In this document: positions 52,801 to 64,000 of the stretch, in pieces | How the letters are laid out: every line of letters begins with the position of its first letter | Numbering within the stretch: the stretch's first letter is position 1 | Source: Lasioglossum baleicum | Lineage: Eukaryota; Arthropoda; Insecta; Hymenoptera; Halictidae | Direction of reading: 5' to 3' | Length of the DNA stretch: 64,000 nt | NCBI RefSeq assembly: GCF_051020765.1 | Contig: NW_027469340.1 | Location: 1-64,000 of the forward strand | Translations under genes and position numbers: made by a program | The notes under the pieces: generated by a model | The model's input: only the letters and a program-made list of their open reading frames with translations | Told to the model about the DNA's origin: nothing | The model's database searches: none

Positions 52801-55800
52801 TCTCTGGAAGCGAAGTTACATATACAGACAATCGTATAAAATAACAGTAATTTTAACAAAATAATTTCATGAACGTTCACGCAAATAGTTCCAATGTCAA
52901 CTTCACTGAGAAATACAATTTTCTAAACTAAAAATTGAAAATTAGAAGAAATACCGAAAATAACAAAACCGTAAGTTACACTATGTGGAAATATATCGAA
53001 AACTGAGAAAGAAGGCGTACGGTGCAATATTATAGGGAAGGATGTTACCGATGGCCATACAGTATGCCGCTCCGATCTGCCGCACGCAAGTACAAGTCCA
53101 CTCCAGCCGTGACGCTCCGGAAGCTTAGGTGCGCCTACCATCAATCATATAATATAGCAATAAGTTTCACAAGGTATCGTCACGAGAATACACTCATCTA
53201 ATTCCAAAGGCACTTTTACTAAGAAAAGATATTTTTCTAGATAATGATTGTAGGTTTTGAAAAATCGAAGATGGCATAGCGGTAAATTACAGTATGTAGA
53301 AATATATGGAAAAATTGCGAAAAGATGGATATGGTTCAAAATCATGGTTAAAGAAAATATCGAGACCATCCAGTAGCGACACTCCGATCTACAATAAGCA
53401 ACTTCAAGACCATTCCAGTCGTGTCTCTTCGGAAGCGTAGATGCGTATACAGACAATCATATACAATAACTATAACATTATCAAAATAATTTCATAATCG
53501 TACACTGAAGTAATTCCAAAGACATTATTGCTATGAAATACAGTTTTTTAAATTAATAGTTAAAAACATTGAACAACAAATCGAAAATATCATAACAGAA
53601 AACTGCATTATGGAGAAGCAAAGGAAAAATTGCGAAAGCATGCATACGGTACAATATCATGGTTAAAGAAATTAAAGAGGTCAGACAGTACAGTCGCCCC
53701 AATCTACTGAAAGCAACAACAACACCACTCCAGTCGTCTCCCTCTCGAAGCTTAGGTACGTATTGAGACAATAATATAAAATGGCGAAGAATTTAATGAA
53801 ATACTGCCAAAAACTTATACTCAACTAATTCCAAAGACACTATTCCTAAAAAATAATATTTTAGAAATTTTGAATTGAACGATATGATGAAAATCGGAAA
53901 TATTATAGTAGTAAATAACAGTATGCAGAACAATATAGAAAACTGCGTACAAATGCATACGGTACAATAGGAGGTTAAAGATTTCTTCAAAGACCATGCA
54001 GCAGTGTGGCTCCGAACTACGGAACGCAAATGTGGAACCACACCAGTCGTGTCGCTCCGGAAGCGTATGTACGTATAAGGATAATTATATAAAATGACAA
54101 AGAACAAACCAGAATATTATCATAAACGTACACTCAACTAATTCGAAGCATATTTGCACTAATAATTGAAATATTTAAAATTAAGGATAGAAAATGTAGA
54201 AAAGAATTGGATATTTCACAACAATAAAGTACCATATGCAGTACCAATCAGAGAAGTGTACATAATGCAGACGTTACAATACCATGATTAAAGACATTAA
54301 CGAAGACCAGCCAGTATTGTCGCTCCGGTCTGCCGAACGCAACAATAAAACCATCTTAGCACTGCCGCTCCGCAAGCGTAGGTACGCATACGGGGCATAA
54401 TAGAGAATAACAATAAGTTTAAGTAAAGTGTGTCATATGCGATGTGTGTCATGTGATATCAACTGATTCTAAGGACACTTCTATTAACAAATACAATTTT
54501 TTAAAACTATAAACTGAAAATTTTAATGGAAATCGAAATCATCGTAACAGAAAATTACAGTACACCTTTAGAAATTGAGAACTGGGAAGAAAGCACACGT
54601 TACAAAATCAAGTATAGATGAAATTATCGAAAGCAATCCAGTGGTGCCGTTTCGTTCTGTAGTACGCACACACAAGACCATGTCAGTCTTGTCGCTCTGA
54701 CATCGTAGGTACGTAGACAGATAATCAAATAAGATAACAAGTGTTACAAAATAACGTCATAAACGTGCACTAAAACAATTCCAAAGACACTTTTAAGATG
54801 GTACACAATCTATTACTAAAAAATTGATTATTATGTAAAAAATATAAAATATCATGACAGCAAATTACAGTATGTGTAAATAAATGAAGAGTTGCAAATG
54901 CATGCGTACGGTACAACATTGTGGTTAAGGAAATTAACGAAGACCATCCAATATGCCGTTCCGATCTGCCGTACGCAAGAACAAAACATCGCTAGTTGTG
55001 TAACTGCGGGAGCGGTAGTGCTCATACAGACAATCATAAAAAATATCAAAGAGTTTTACCTGATATTGGCATAAACCTAAACTCACCCAATTCAAATGTA
55101 ATTTTTATTATGAAATACAATTTTTTAAATTGAATATTGAAAATGTTGGAAAACATGGAGAATATCATAACGATAAACTACATGAAGTAGAGATAAACAG
55201 GAAATAGCGAAAGATCGCGTGCGGTACAACATTATGGTTAAAGAAATTAATGAAGACCATCCGGTATGCCGCTCCGTTCTGCCGTACGCATCTAAAAGAC
55301 ATTGACAGTCGTGTCGCTCGGTAGCGTAGGTACACATACAGGCAATATATAGAATATCAATATTTCTAACAAATCATTGGCTTGAACGTACACTCAGCTA
55401 ATTTTAATGACACTTTTGATACGAAATACAATTTTTGAAATTAAGAATTGGAAAATTTGAAGAAAAACGAGAATGCCATATCAGTTAATTGCAGTATGCA
55501 GAAATAAATGGAAGACGCGTATACTTTACATACGGTAAAAAATCATTCTATTAGAAATTAACGAAGACCATCCAGTAGTGCGACTTGGATCTGCAGTACG
55601 AACCTACAAAACCTCGCCAGTCGTGTCTCTCCGCCAGCGTACGTACGTAAACAGCCAAACATATAAAATAAGAATAGGTTTAAGTTAATATTGTCATAAA
55701 TGTACACTCCATTAATTCCAATGCCATTTTACCAAAATGTACAATTTTTTAAAATAAAAACTGAAAACGTTGTTAAAAATCGAAAATATCAATAAAGAGA

Positions 55801-56824
55801 ATTACAATATGTAGAAAAGAGTAGAAATTTACGCATGAATGCTCACGGTACAAGATTTAGGTTAAAGAAATTAACAGAGACCATGCAGCAGTGTCGATCA
55901 GATATACCTTAAGCAACTGCAAGTCCACTCCTGTCGTGTCGCTTTGGAGGCGTTTGCACGTAAAGAGAAAATCCTATAAAATAACAGCAAGCATACAAAG
56001 ATATTGCCATAATCATATTCTTAACTAATTCAGAATGCACTTTTCCTAAAAAATAAAATTTTCGTAATTCAAAACATGAAAATTTTGCGGAGAATCTAAA
56101 ATACCACAACTGAAAACTACAGTATATAGAAATAAATGGAAAACTGTGAGAGAATGCTTACGGTACGATTTTTCGGTTAATGAAATTAATAACAGTTGTG
56201 GCGCTTGGTTCTACCGAGCGCTACTGCAAGACCACTCCATTCGTGTCGCTCCAAGAGCGTAGGTATGTATACAGACAATCAAACAATACAACAACAAATA
56301 CAACAAAATATTGTTAGAAACGTACATATATATAACTCCAGAGACAATGTTCCTATAAAATACAAATTTTGTAAATTCAAATTTGAGAATTTTGAAAAAA
56401 TTGAAAATATCATATTAGTAAATTTCAGTACATATAAATAAAGGGAAAACTATTAGGAAATGCGCACAAAATCAAGGTTAAAGACATTAACGAAGACCAT
56501 ACAGTAGTGTCGCTCCGATCTGCTGTACGCAGCTAGAAGTCCTAGACAGACGTGATTGCTCGGCAGGGCAGGTAAATATATAGACTCGCATATAAAATAA
56601 CAATTATTTTAATGACATAATGTCATAAACGTACACTCAACTAATTCCAATGACACCATACCAGAGAGATACAACTTTTCAAAATAAAAATTGAAAATTT
56701 TGAAAAAATATTGATAATATCAAATCAGAAAGTTACAGTAGGTAGAGATAAATAGAAATCTGCGAAGCAATGCAAATGGTACAATATCAAGGCAATTAGA
56801 AAAATTATACAATATGCCGCTCCG

Positions 56825-56866
56825 ATCTGCAGTACGCAATTACAGAACTATATGTGGAGTAAAACA
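56825..56866. other. Outer B/A junction, right copy
   Basis: Reversed satellite B (TCTGCAGTACGCAATTACAG) changes to forward satellite A (ATATGTGGAGTAAAACACCT) at about 56,846. It is homologous in inverted orientation to the junction at 17,659, which shows that a single junction was duplicated and inverted. Confidence 0.9.
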
Positions 56867-57861
56867 CCTTGTTCAGAGGGAAGATCTAGTATATAGTTTA
56901 GCCTCTAGCGCCATAATTTCAAGCATGAATTAGAAGATCGAGGGTCAAACAGTTCGGGAACGTTGCCTACTTCTGTGAGTGGCGATCTGCTAAGTCAATA
57001 GCTTCATCTATGCAGTCATTCGGAGAGTCGAACCTGGTGTTGCTGGAGTAAACACACAGAACATTATTGGCAACTGACACCTTATGACACTGCTTGAATA
57101 TTAACGTAGACCGTCAAACCATTGTAGATCGTTACCTGCTGGTATAGAGTCAACCACTTTACCGATTTCCTTACCTTCGGTGAAGCTATCCTGCCGATTC
57201 GTGAGTATAACCTCATGTTGAGAGAACGAATTTATTATACATTCCAGTGTCGCGCACCTTAATTTCATGTATGATTTGGAAGATCGGGCGTCAAACCACA
57301 TGAGAACGTAGCCACCGTCTTTGAGTTTGGCACAGCTACGTCAATACTTTCAACTATCCTGTAATACCGAATTAATGTAGGAAGTCATGTCGTCAGAGAA
57401 CATTACAAATAGTTATAGATACACTCTATTTGCAGACTGCGTTTCCATCCGAGAACGTATCCCGCTGTATCGAGAGTATGACATCGTGATAAGAGAAACA
57501 AATTAGTATACATTTGCGTGACGGGAAGCTTTATGCCATGTTAGAATTAGAGGATCGAGTGCTAAAGCGTTCGAGCACGATACCACCCTCTTTGAGGGTC
57601 GAACGGCCACGCCAATAGCTTCATCCGTCCTGAGATTCGGAGAGTCAAACCAGGTATTCCGGGAGTAAGTCCGCTGAAGAGTTTTGGCAATCGTCTTCCT
57701 CATTCACGGCTTGAATATTAAAATAGAGCGTCAAACCGTTTGAGAACTTTACCAATTACCATGAAGTCAATCGTTTTACCAAAGACATTACCTTCCGCAC
57801 ACGTCACCCGCTTCATCTAGAGCAGAACATCGTGATCGGGTGGCGAATTAGTGTACATTTT
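56847..57861 (+). repeat. Satellite A, forward block after the right outer junction
   Basis: About three forward units of satellite A. The first carries AGTATATAGTTTAGCCTC and GCCATAATTT in place of the common CATTTTAGTGACGGGCACC and CCTTAATTT. The same variants occur in inverted orientation next to the left outer junction near 17,600. A deletion near 57,365-57,390 fuses a second half (CTGTAATACCGAATT) to a later first half (GTCGTCAGAGAACATTAC). Confidence 0.9.
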
Positions 57862-60800
57862 AGGAAAGTAAGGTCTTCGGTAAAACGTTTTACTATATAC
57901 CAATTGGAAACGTACTCGAACGGATTGTCTCCCTACATTAATATTCATACCGTGAAGTGAGGCGTCTATTGCCAATACTGTTCATCGAATTTACTCACTG
58001 AATAACTTGTATGGTTCGTGGAATGACAGGATACGTGAAGATATAGCCAGAGCTATGCGACTCGCAAGAAAGGTGTAAACGATGTTGACAGGTTTTACTC
58101 TCGATCACCTTATTCATACCTGAAATTAAGGTGCATGTCACTAGAACGTATACTAATTTCCTTCACTGCACACGAACTTATACTCTCGAGACAACGGGAT
58201 ATGTTCCCCGAAGGTTAGGTCTGCGGTAAAATGTTTGACAGTATACCAATATGTAACGTTCTACAACGGAGTGACGCACTATTTTAATATCTCATTCCGC
58301 GGATTAAGATATCTATTGCCAATACTGAACAGCGCATTTAATCCCAAAATAACTCGTTTGACTTTCGGTACCACACGATGTATGAAGCTATTGACGTAGC
58401 CATTCAAATCTCAAAGAATATAGTACCTTCTTCGAATGGTTTGACGCTTGATCTCCTTAATCATAATGAAGTTATGGTCCCCGTCACTAAAATGTTTACT
58501 AAATTGTTCCTCTGGGCACGAAGTTATACTCTCAGCACGGCGGGGTATTTTCTCAGAAGGTAGGGCTGTCGGCAAAGTTTCTGATTCTATACCAATAGGT
58601 AACGCTCTTAAACGGTTTGTTGCTCTACTGTAATATTCAAACCGAGAATTATGGTGTCTATTGCCAAACCGCTTCAGCGGACTTCCTCCGAGAATACCTG
58701 GTTTCGCTCTCCGACTCCCAGGATAGGTGAAGCTATTGACTTAGCCGTTCGTGGCTGACAGATGGTGGTAATGATCTCGAACGCATTGGTCCTCGATATT
58801 GATGTTTACACACAAACATGTGTTGCTTGTCCGTTAAGATATCTACTAATTTTTTTCCGTACACATGAAGCAGGACACTCGCTAAAGCGGGTTAGGTTCT
58901 CGGAAGGTATGGTTTTCGGTAAAAGGTAAGACTTCATTCGCACTGGTGACGTTCTCACGCAGTGTGTCGCTCTATTCTAATATTGACTCCGCGAATTGAG
59001 GTATCTATTGCCAATAATGTGCAGCGCATTTACTCCAGGAATACCTGGTTTGACTCTCCGAGTCACTGGATAGGTGAAGTTACTGACTTAGCTGTTCAAT
59101 TCCCAAAGATGGTGGGAACGTTCTCGAACTGTTTGATTCCCGATTATTTTATTCATTCATGGAAATAAGGTGTCCGCCTGCTAAAATGTCTATTAATTCG
59201 TATCCGCGGGCACTAAGCACGATACTCGATACAGCGTGTTCGGTTCTAGGAAGGCAAGGTATTTGGTAAATAGTATGACTTTATAAAAATTGGTTATGAT
59301 CTCCAATGGTTTGACTCTATACATCATTATGCTTACCGACAATTAAAGTGTCTTTTCGAATTCTGTCCAGCGGATTAACTTCTGGAATTCCAGGCTTGAC
59401 TCTCGGTATCACATGATAGGTGATACTTAAGACTTAGTCGTTCTAGTCCCAAGGAAGTTGGTAGTGATCTCGATCGGTTTGACATTCGTTTTTCCTATTT
59501 GCACATGAAATGAAGAGTGCTGACACTATGATATATACTAATATGCTTTGTTGGACGCGAAATTTTACTCTGGATATATCGGGATATGTTCTCGCAAGGA
59601 AAGGCCTTCTGTAAAAAGGTTGAATGTGTAGCAATATGTAGCGATCTACAATGGTTTGAAACTGTTCCTTCATATTGATAACGTTGTATAGCGTGTCTAA
59701 TTCCAATGCTGCATTGCGGGTTTAGTCGCGGAATACCTTGTTTGCCACTCGGAATCACAGGATAGGTGAAGCTATTGGCGTAGATGTGCGACAATCAAAG
59801 AAGCTGGTTCATTCTCGAAAGGTTTGATACTAGATCTTCTAACTCGTACAGGAAATTATGGTGTCCGTCTTTAAAATGTACACTAATTTGTTCCTATGAA
59901 TACCATATTGTACTCTCGGTACAGCGCAATATGCTTTCGGAGGGAAAGGTCTTGAGTATAGCGTTTGACATTATCGGAATTCGTAACATTCTCAAACGGC
60001 TTGACTCTCTACCTTAATATACATACTGTGAATTATTGCGTCGATGCCAGAACTGTTCAGCTTATTACTCCCGCAATACCTGGTGTGACTATCAGTATCG
60101 CAGGATCGGTGAAGCTATTGACATAGCTGTGTGTCTCTCAAGTAAGGTGGTAACATTCTCGAACCGATTGACCCTGGATCTTCTAATTCATACATGAAAT
60201 GAAAGTGCTCGTTACGAAAATGTATACTAGTTCGCCTCTCGGAATGCGCTGTTATTCCCAGGATACAGCGATTCTGTGTTTAGGAGGGTGAGGTCTTCGG
60301 TAAAACATTTCACCTTATAGCAATTGGTAACGTTCTACAACGGATTCACGGAGTGCATTAAGATTCAAACTGTGAATTAAAGTGTCTGTTGCCAACACGG
60401 TTCAGCCGATTTGCTGCCGGAATAACTAGATTGACTCTCGGAATCACACGATTGGTGAAGCTATAGACATCGCCGTTCGACTCTCACAGAAGGTGGTTAC
60501 GTTCTAAAACGGTTAGACCCTCTATCATTTAATTCATTCATGAAGTTATGGTGCCCGTCTACTGAATTGGAGACTAATTACTTTCTCTGAACCCGAAGTT
60601 ATGCTATCGATACACCGGGTTAGTCTTTCTGAGGGTAATGTCCTCGTTAAAACGTTTGACTGTATAGGAATTGGTAACGTTCTCAAACGTTTGCACGCTC
60701 TACTTTAATATTCAAACCATGAATTGAGGTGTCTGTTGCCAATAATGAACAGCGCATTTACTCCTGGCATATCTGGATTGATATTCGGAAACACAGGGAA

Positions 60801-62046
60801 TGTGAAGATAGTGACTTTGTCGTTCGACAATCGAAGAAGGAGGTAACGTCATGAAATGAATTGACCCTCGAACTTCAATTTCATAAATGATACTCAGGTG
60901 CTCGTCACCGAAATGAATATTAACTTCCTTCACTGAGCACGAAGTTATATTCTCGATGACGCCGGTGAGGTTCGCGAAAATTAACACCTTCTGTAAGTCG
61001 TTAGACTTTAGACCAACTGGTAACGCCCTCCAACGGTTTGACCCTCTATTGTAATACTCAGACAGTGAATTAAGGTGTCTATAGTCAAAACCCTTCAGCG
61101 GCCTTACTCCCACAATACATGGTTTGACTCTCCGTATCGCAGGGTAGGTGAAGTTACTTGCTTAGCCGTTCGTCTCTCACAGAAGGTGGTAACGTTCTCG
61201 AGTGGTTTGACGCTCTATCTTTCAATACATGCAAGAAATTAAGGTGCTCGTCACTAAAATGTGTACGAATTTGTTGCTCTGAACACGATATTATACTCTC
61301 GACTCTGCTGGCTAGGCTTCTCGGAAGGTAAGGCCGTCTGTAAAAAGTTTGTCTTGGTACAAATTGTTTACGTTATACATAGTTTGACTCTGTACTTCAA
61401 TATTCAAACCGTGTTCTATGGTGGCAAATGCCAATACCCATCAGCGGATTCATTCCTGGAATCCGAGGTTTGACTCTCCTAGTCGTAAGATAGGTGATGC
61501 TATAAACTTAGATGTGCGACATTCATAAAAGGTGGTAACGATCGCGAACGCTTTGACTTTCGAACATGATATATATACACATACATGTGGTGTTCGTGCG
61601 CTAATTGGTCTTCTGATTCATTTCCGTGCACATTGAGCAGGACACATGCTACAACGTATTAGGTTCTCGGAAGGTATGGTACTTGGTAAAATGTATGCCT
61701 TTATGCGTATTGGTAATGTTCTCCGCCGGTTTGACTCTCTTGAATACTATTCATACCATGAAGTAAGTTGCCAGTTGCCAATAAACTTCACCGGTTTTAC
61801 TCCCGGATTACCTGATTTGACCCTAGGAATCACTGGACAGGTGATGCTATTGACCTAGGCGATAGTCTCACACAGAAGGTGGCAACGTTCCCGAACGGTT
61901 TGATCTCGATCTTTTAATTCATTCATGAAGTGAAGGTACTCGCCACTAAAATGTATAATAATGTGTTTCCCTAAATACGTAGCTATACGCTCGAAACTGC
62001 AGGTTAGGTTCTTGGACGTTTAGGCCATCTGTACAGTGTTTGACTT
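57862..62046 (-). repeat. Satellite A array, reverse block 3
   Basis: About twelve copies on the minus strand. The left switch is abrupt: GTGTACATTTTAG of a forward unit is followed at about 57,862 by GAAAGTAAGGTCTTCGG of a reversed unit. Several copies are of the subtype with a TGTCATGCTTAGTG-like segment (for example near 58,860, 59,210 and 61,630). The right switch back to forward is between about 62,045 and 62,070. Confidence 0.91.
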
Positions 62047-64000
62047 CCTTTCGAACGGAATCGTTGAGTCTTAACTCACGGTATGAATATTAAAGAACAC
62101 AGTCAAACTGCGGGAGAACGTTAGCAATTACTGTAACGTCATACTTCATACCGGAAACCTTACCTTTCGAAATAATAACCCGCTGTATCGCGGGTATAAC
62201 TTCGGGTTCAGAGAAAGAAATTAGTGCATATTTTACCAGTCGGACACCTTAATTCTGTTTGTGAATTTGAAGGTCGGTGGTCGAACCTATCCAGATTGTT
62301 ACCATTTTCTTTGAATGTCGAACGGCTGAGTCAATAGCATCACCTATGTTTTGCGATTCTGAGAGTCAAGCCTGGTATGCCAGGAGTTAATGTGCTGATC
62401 ATTATTAGCAATAGACATCTTTATTCACGGTATGAATATTAAAGTAGAGCGTCAAACCGTATGGGAACGTTACCTATTGGCATAGCGCCATACCCTTTGC
62501 CGTATACCTTACCGTCCGCGAACGTGCGACGCTGTTTCGTGGATATAATATCCTGTCCACAGAAGCCAATGAATATACATTTTCGTAACCGCCACCACAA
62601 ATTCATATATGAATAAGAAGATCGAAGGTCAACCATTTCGCGAACATTATCACCTTCTTTCAACGTCGAACGGCTGAGTCCAAGGCTTCACCTGCACATG
62701 TGTTTCCGAGAGTCACACCTGGTATATCAGGAGTATATCTACTGTTACTATTGGTAGTTAGCACCTTAATTCGCGGGTTGATTAATAAGTTAGAGCGAAT
62801 ACTCGATGGAGAACGTCAGCGGATGGCATAATGTCAAACTATGTACACAAGATTTTACACTCCGTGAACCTAATGCTCCGTCTCGACGCTATAAATTCGT
62901 GGTCAGAGATACAAATTAGTATACAATTTAGTGATGGACACCTTAATTTCATGTATCAATTAGAAGATCTAGTGTGAAACCATTCGAAAACGTTACCACC
63001 TTTTTTGAGTGTCGCATAGCTATGGCAATATCTTCACGTATCCTGCGATTCCGAGAGTCACACCAGCCATCCGCTGAACAGTATTGGCAATAGATACCTT
63101 AATTCGCGGATTGAAACTTAAAATAAAGCGTCGCACCGCGTGAGATCGTTACCAATTTTTGTATAGTCAAACGTTTTGCCAAAGGCTATAGCTTGTGTGA
63201 ACATCACCCGCATCAACTACAGTGTATCTTCGTGTTCAGAGTAACAAATTAGTAAATACTTTTGTGACGATGACCTTAATTTCATTAGGCATATAAAGAA
63301 CAAGGGTAAAACAGTTCGAGACCGTTACTAGCAACGTGTTGAGGAAAACACATTAGTAAGCATTTTAGGGACGGGGACCTTAATTTCGTTATGAATAAGG
63401 AGATCGAGTGTCGAACCGTTCGAGAATGTTACCACCTTCTGTGAGAGACGAGCGTCTAGGCCAATACTTTCACGTATCTTGTGATTCCGAAAGATAAACC
63501 ATATATTCCGAAAGCAAATGCACTGTACAGTACTAGCAATAGCCACCTCAATTCACGGTTGGACTATTAAAGCAGGCCGTCAATGCGTTGCAGAAAATGA
63601 CATATTCGTTTAGGGTTAAACTTCGTACACAATGCGTTGCCATCCGAAAAACTATCCAGCGGTATCAGGAGTATAACTTCGTGTCCAGAGAATGAAATTA
63701 GTTTTCATTGCAGCGACGGTCACGTCAATTTCATGTATGAATTAGAAGATCGCTGGTCAAACCGTTCTAGAATGTTACCACCCTCTTTGACAGTCTAACG
63801 GATAAGTCATTAGCTCCACTTGTCCTGCGTTTCCAAGAGCCGAACCAGCTAACCCGAGGGTAAACCCGCTGAAGAGTATTAGCATCAAATACCTTAATTC
63901 GCGGAGTGAATATTAAGATCGAACGTCACACCGTTTGAGAAGGTTATTAATACCTATAAAGTCAAACGCTTTACCGAATGCCTTACCGTCCGAGAAGCTA
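62047..64000 (+). repeat. Satellite A array, forward block 4, running off the window
   Basis: Between five and six forward units of satellite A. The first clear landmark is CTTAACTCACGGTATGAATA. A compound deletion lies near 63,325-63,350 (CCGTTACTAGCAACGTGTTG), where a second half joins the end of a first half. The array continues beyond 64,000. Confidence 0.91.

Larger units (their letters stand above)
37041..56846 (-). repeat. Satellite B array, reverse arm (right arm)
   Basis: About 63 copies of the 314-bp satellite B unit on the minus strand. Plus-strand landmarks are ATTAACGAAGACCATCCAGT, GTCGCTCCGATCTGCCGTAC, GCAACTACAAGACCACTCCA, GTCGTGTCGCTCCGGAAGCG, TAGGTACGTATACAGACAAT and TTGTCATAAACGTACACTCA. 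It is about 5.6 kb longer than the left arm. It includes clear multi-unit duplications (offsets of about 1.86 kb and 4.08 kb) and an AT-rich insertion at 40,792-40,890. Its right end meets satellite A at 56,846 in the same unit phase as the left arm meets A at 17,660. No gene is supported. Confidence 0.93.

Noticed and set aside
37033..56109. A recurring open frame of about 60 codons, beginning MSVYVPTLPERHDWSG, in very many satellite B units on both arms
   Set aside because: It recurs because the B consensus is open in that frame, not as one gene. The unit length of about 314 bp is not a multiple of three, start and stop positions drift, and many copies are broken by indels. A dN/dS test across copies would be decisive; a ratio clearly below one would reopen the question.
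1..64000. CRISPR array
   Set aside because: The repeats are 314-347 bp, contiguous and diverged, with no short identical repeats separated by unique spacers.
1..64000. tRNA, rRNA or small nuclear RNA genes
   Set aside because: I looked in the non-satellite segments 31,875-32,351 and 33,768-37,040 and saw no conserved RNA core or box motifs. A covariance-model search would be the proper test.

Overview
This window is eukaryotic repeat DNA, with no bacterial or phage-type gene layout. About 92% of it is two unrelated, heavily diverged tandem satellites, which I call A and B. Satellite A has a unit of about 347 bp, moderate GC, and is built as a dimer of two related halves of about 177 and 170 bp. 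Satellite B has a unit of about 314 bp, is AT-rich, and carries a short internal duplication. The only recognisable protein-coding remnant is a dead piggyBac-type transposase. That element and the old satellite arrays fit an animal, plausibly an insect or other arthropod, and a pericentromeric or otherwise heterochromatic location. The species cannot be named from what is visible.

Layout: A forward 1-8,060; A reverse 8,061-9,920; A forward 9,921-14,994; A reverse 14,995-17,659; B forward 17,660-31,874; a 477-bp non-satellite segment 31,875-32,351 that looks like a solo LTR or LTR fragment ending in 50-bp tandem repeats; A forward 32,352-33,767; a degenerate piggyBac element 33,768-37,040 with its own terminal inverted repeats and TTAA-type target site; B reverse 37,041-56,846; A forward 56,847-57,861; A reverse 57,862-62,046; A forward 62,047-64,000. 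Satellite boundaries are good to about 5-25 bp. The piggyBac ends are good to the base.

The most interesting result is architectural. The outer A/B boundary at 17,660 and the one at 56,846 are the same junction in opposite orientations, with shared private variants on both sides. The window is therefore a decayed inverted duplication with arms A-B and B-A. Similarity between arms is patchy and non-collinear: left B copies 1, 2-3 and 6 match right copies 1, about 14-15 and 2. This implies later shuffling and higher-order duplication. Both inner A/B breakpoints are occupied by transposon-derived sequence with one satellite on one side and the other satellite on the other, which suggests rearrangement through transposable elements. 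The A half-unit carries a conserved dyad, TTCGAGAA inside CGTTCGAGAACG, that fits the core of a heat-shock-factor site. That is a speculative but testable link to stress-induced satellite transcription.

Short open reading frames recur throughout because the satellite consensus happens to be open in some frames. I do not call them genes. No tRNA, rRNA, CRISPR array or intact gene was recognised.
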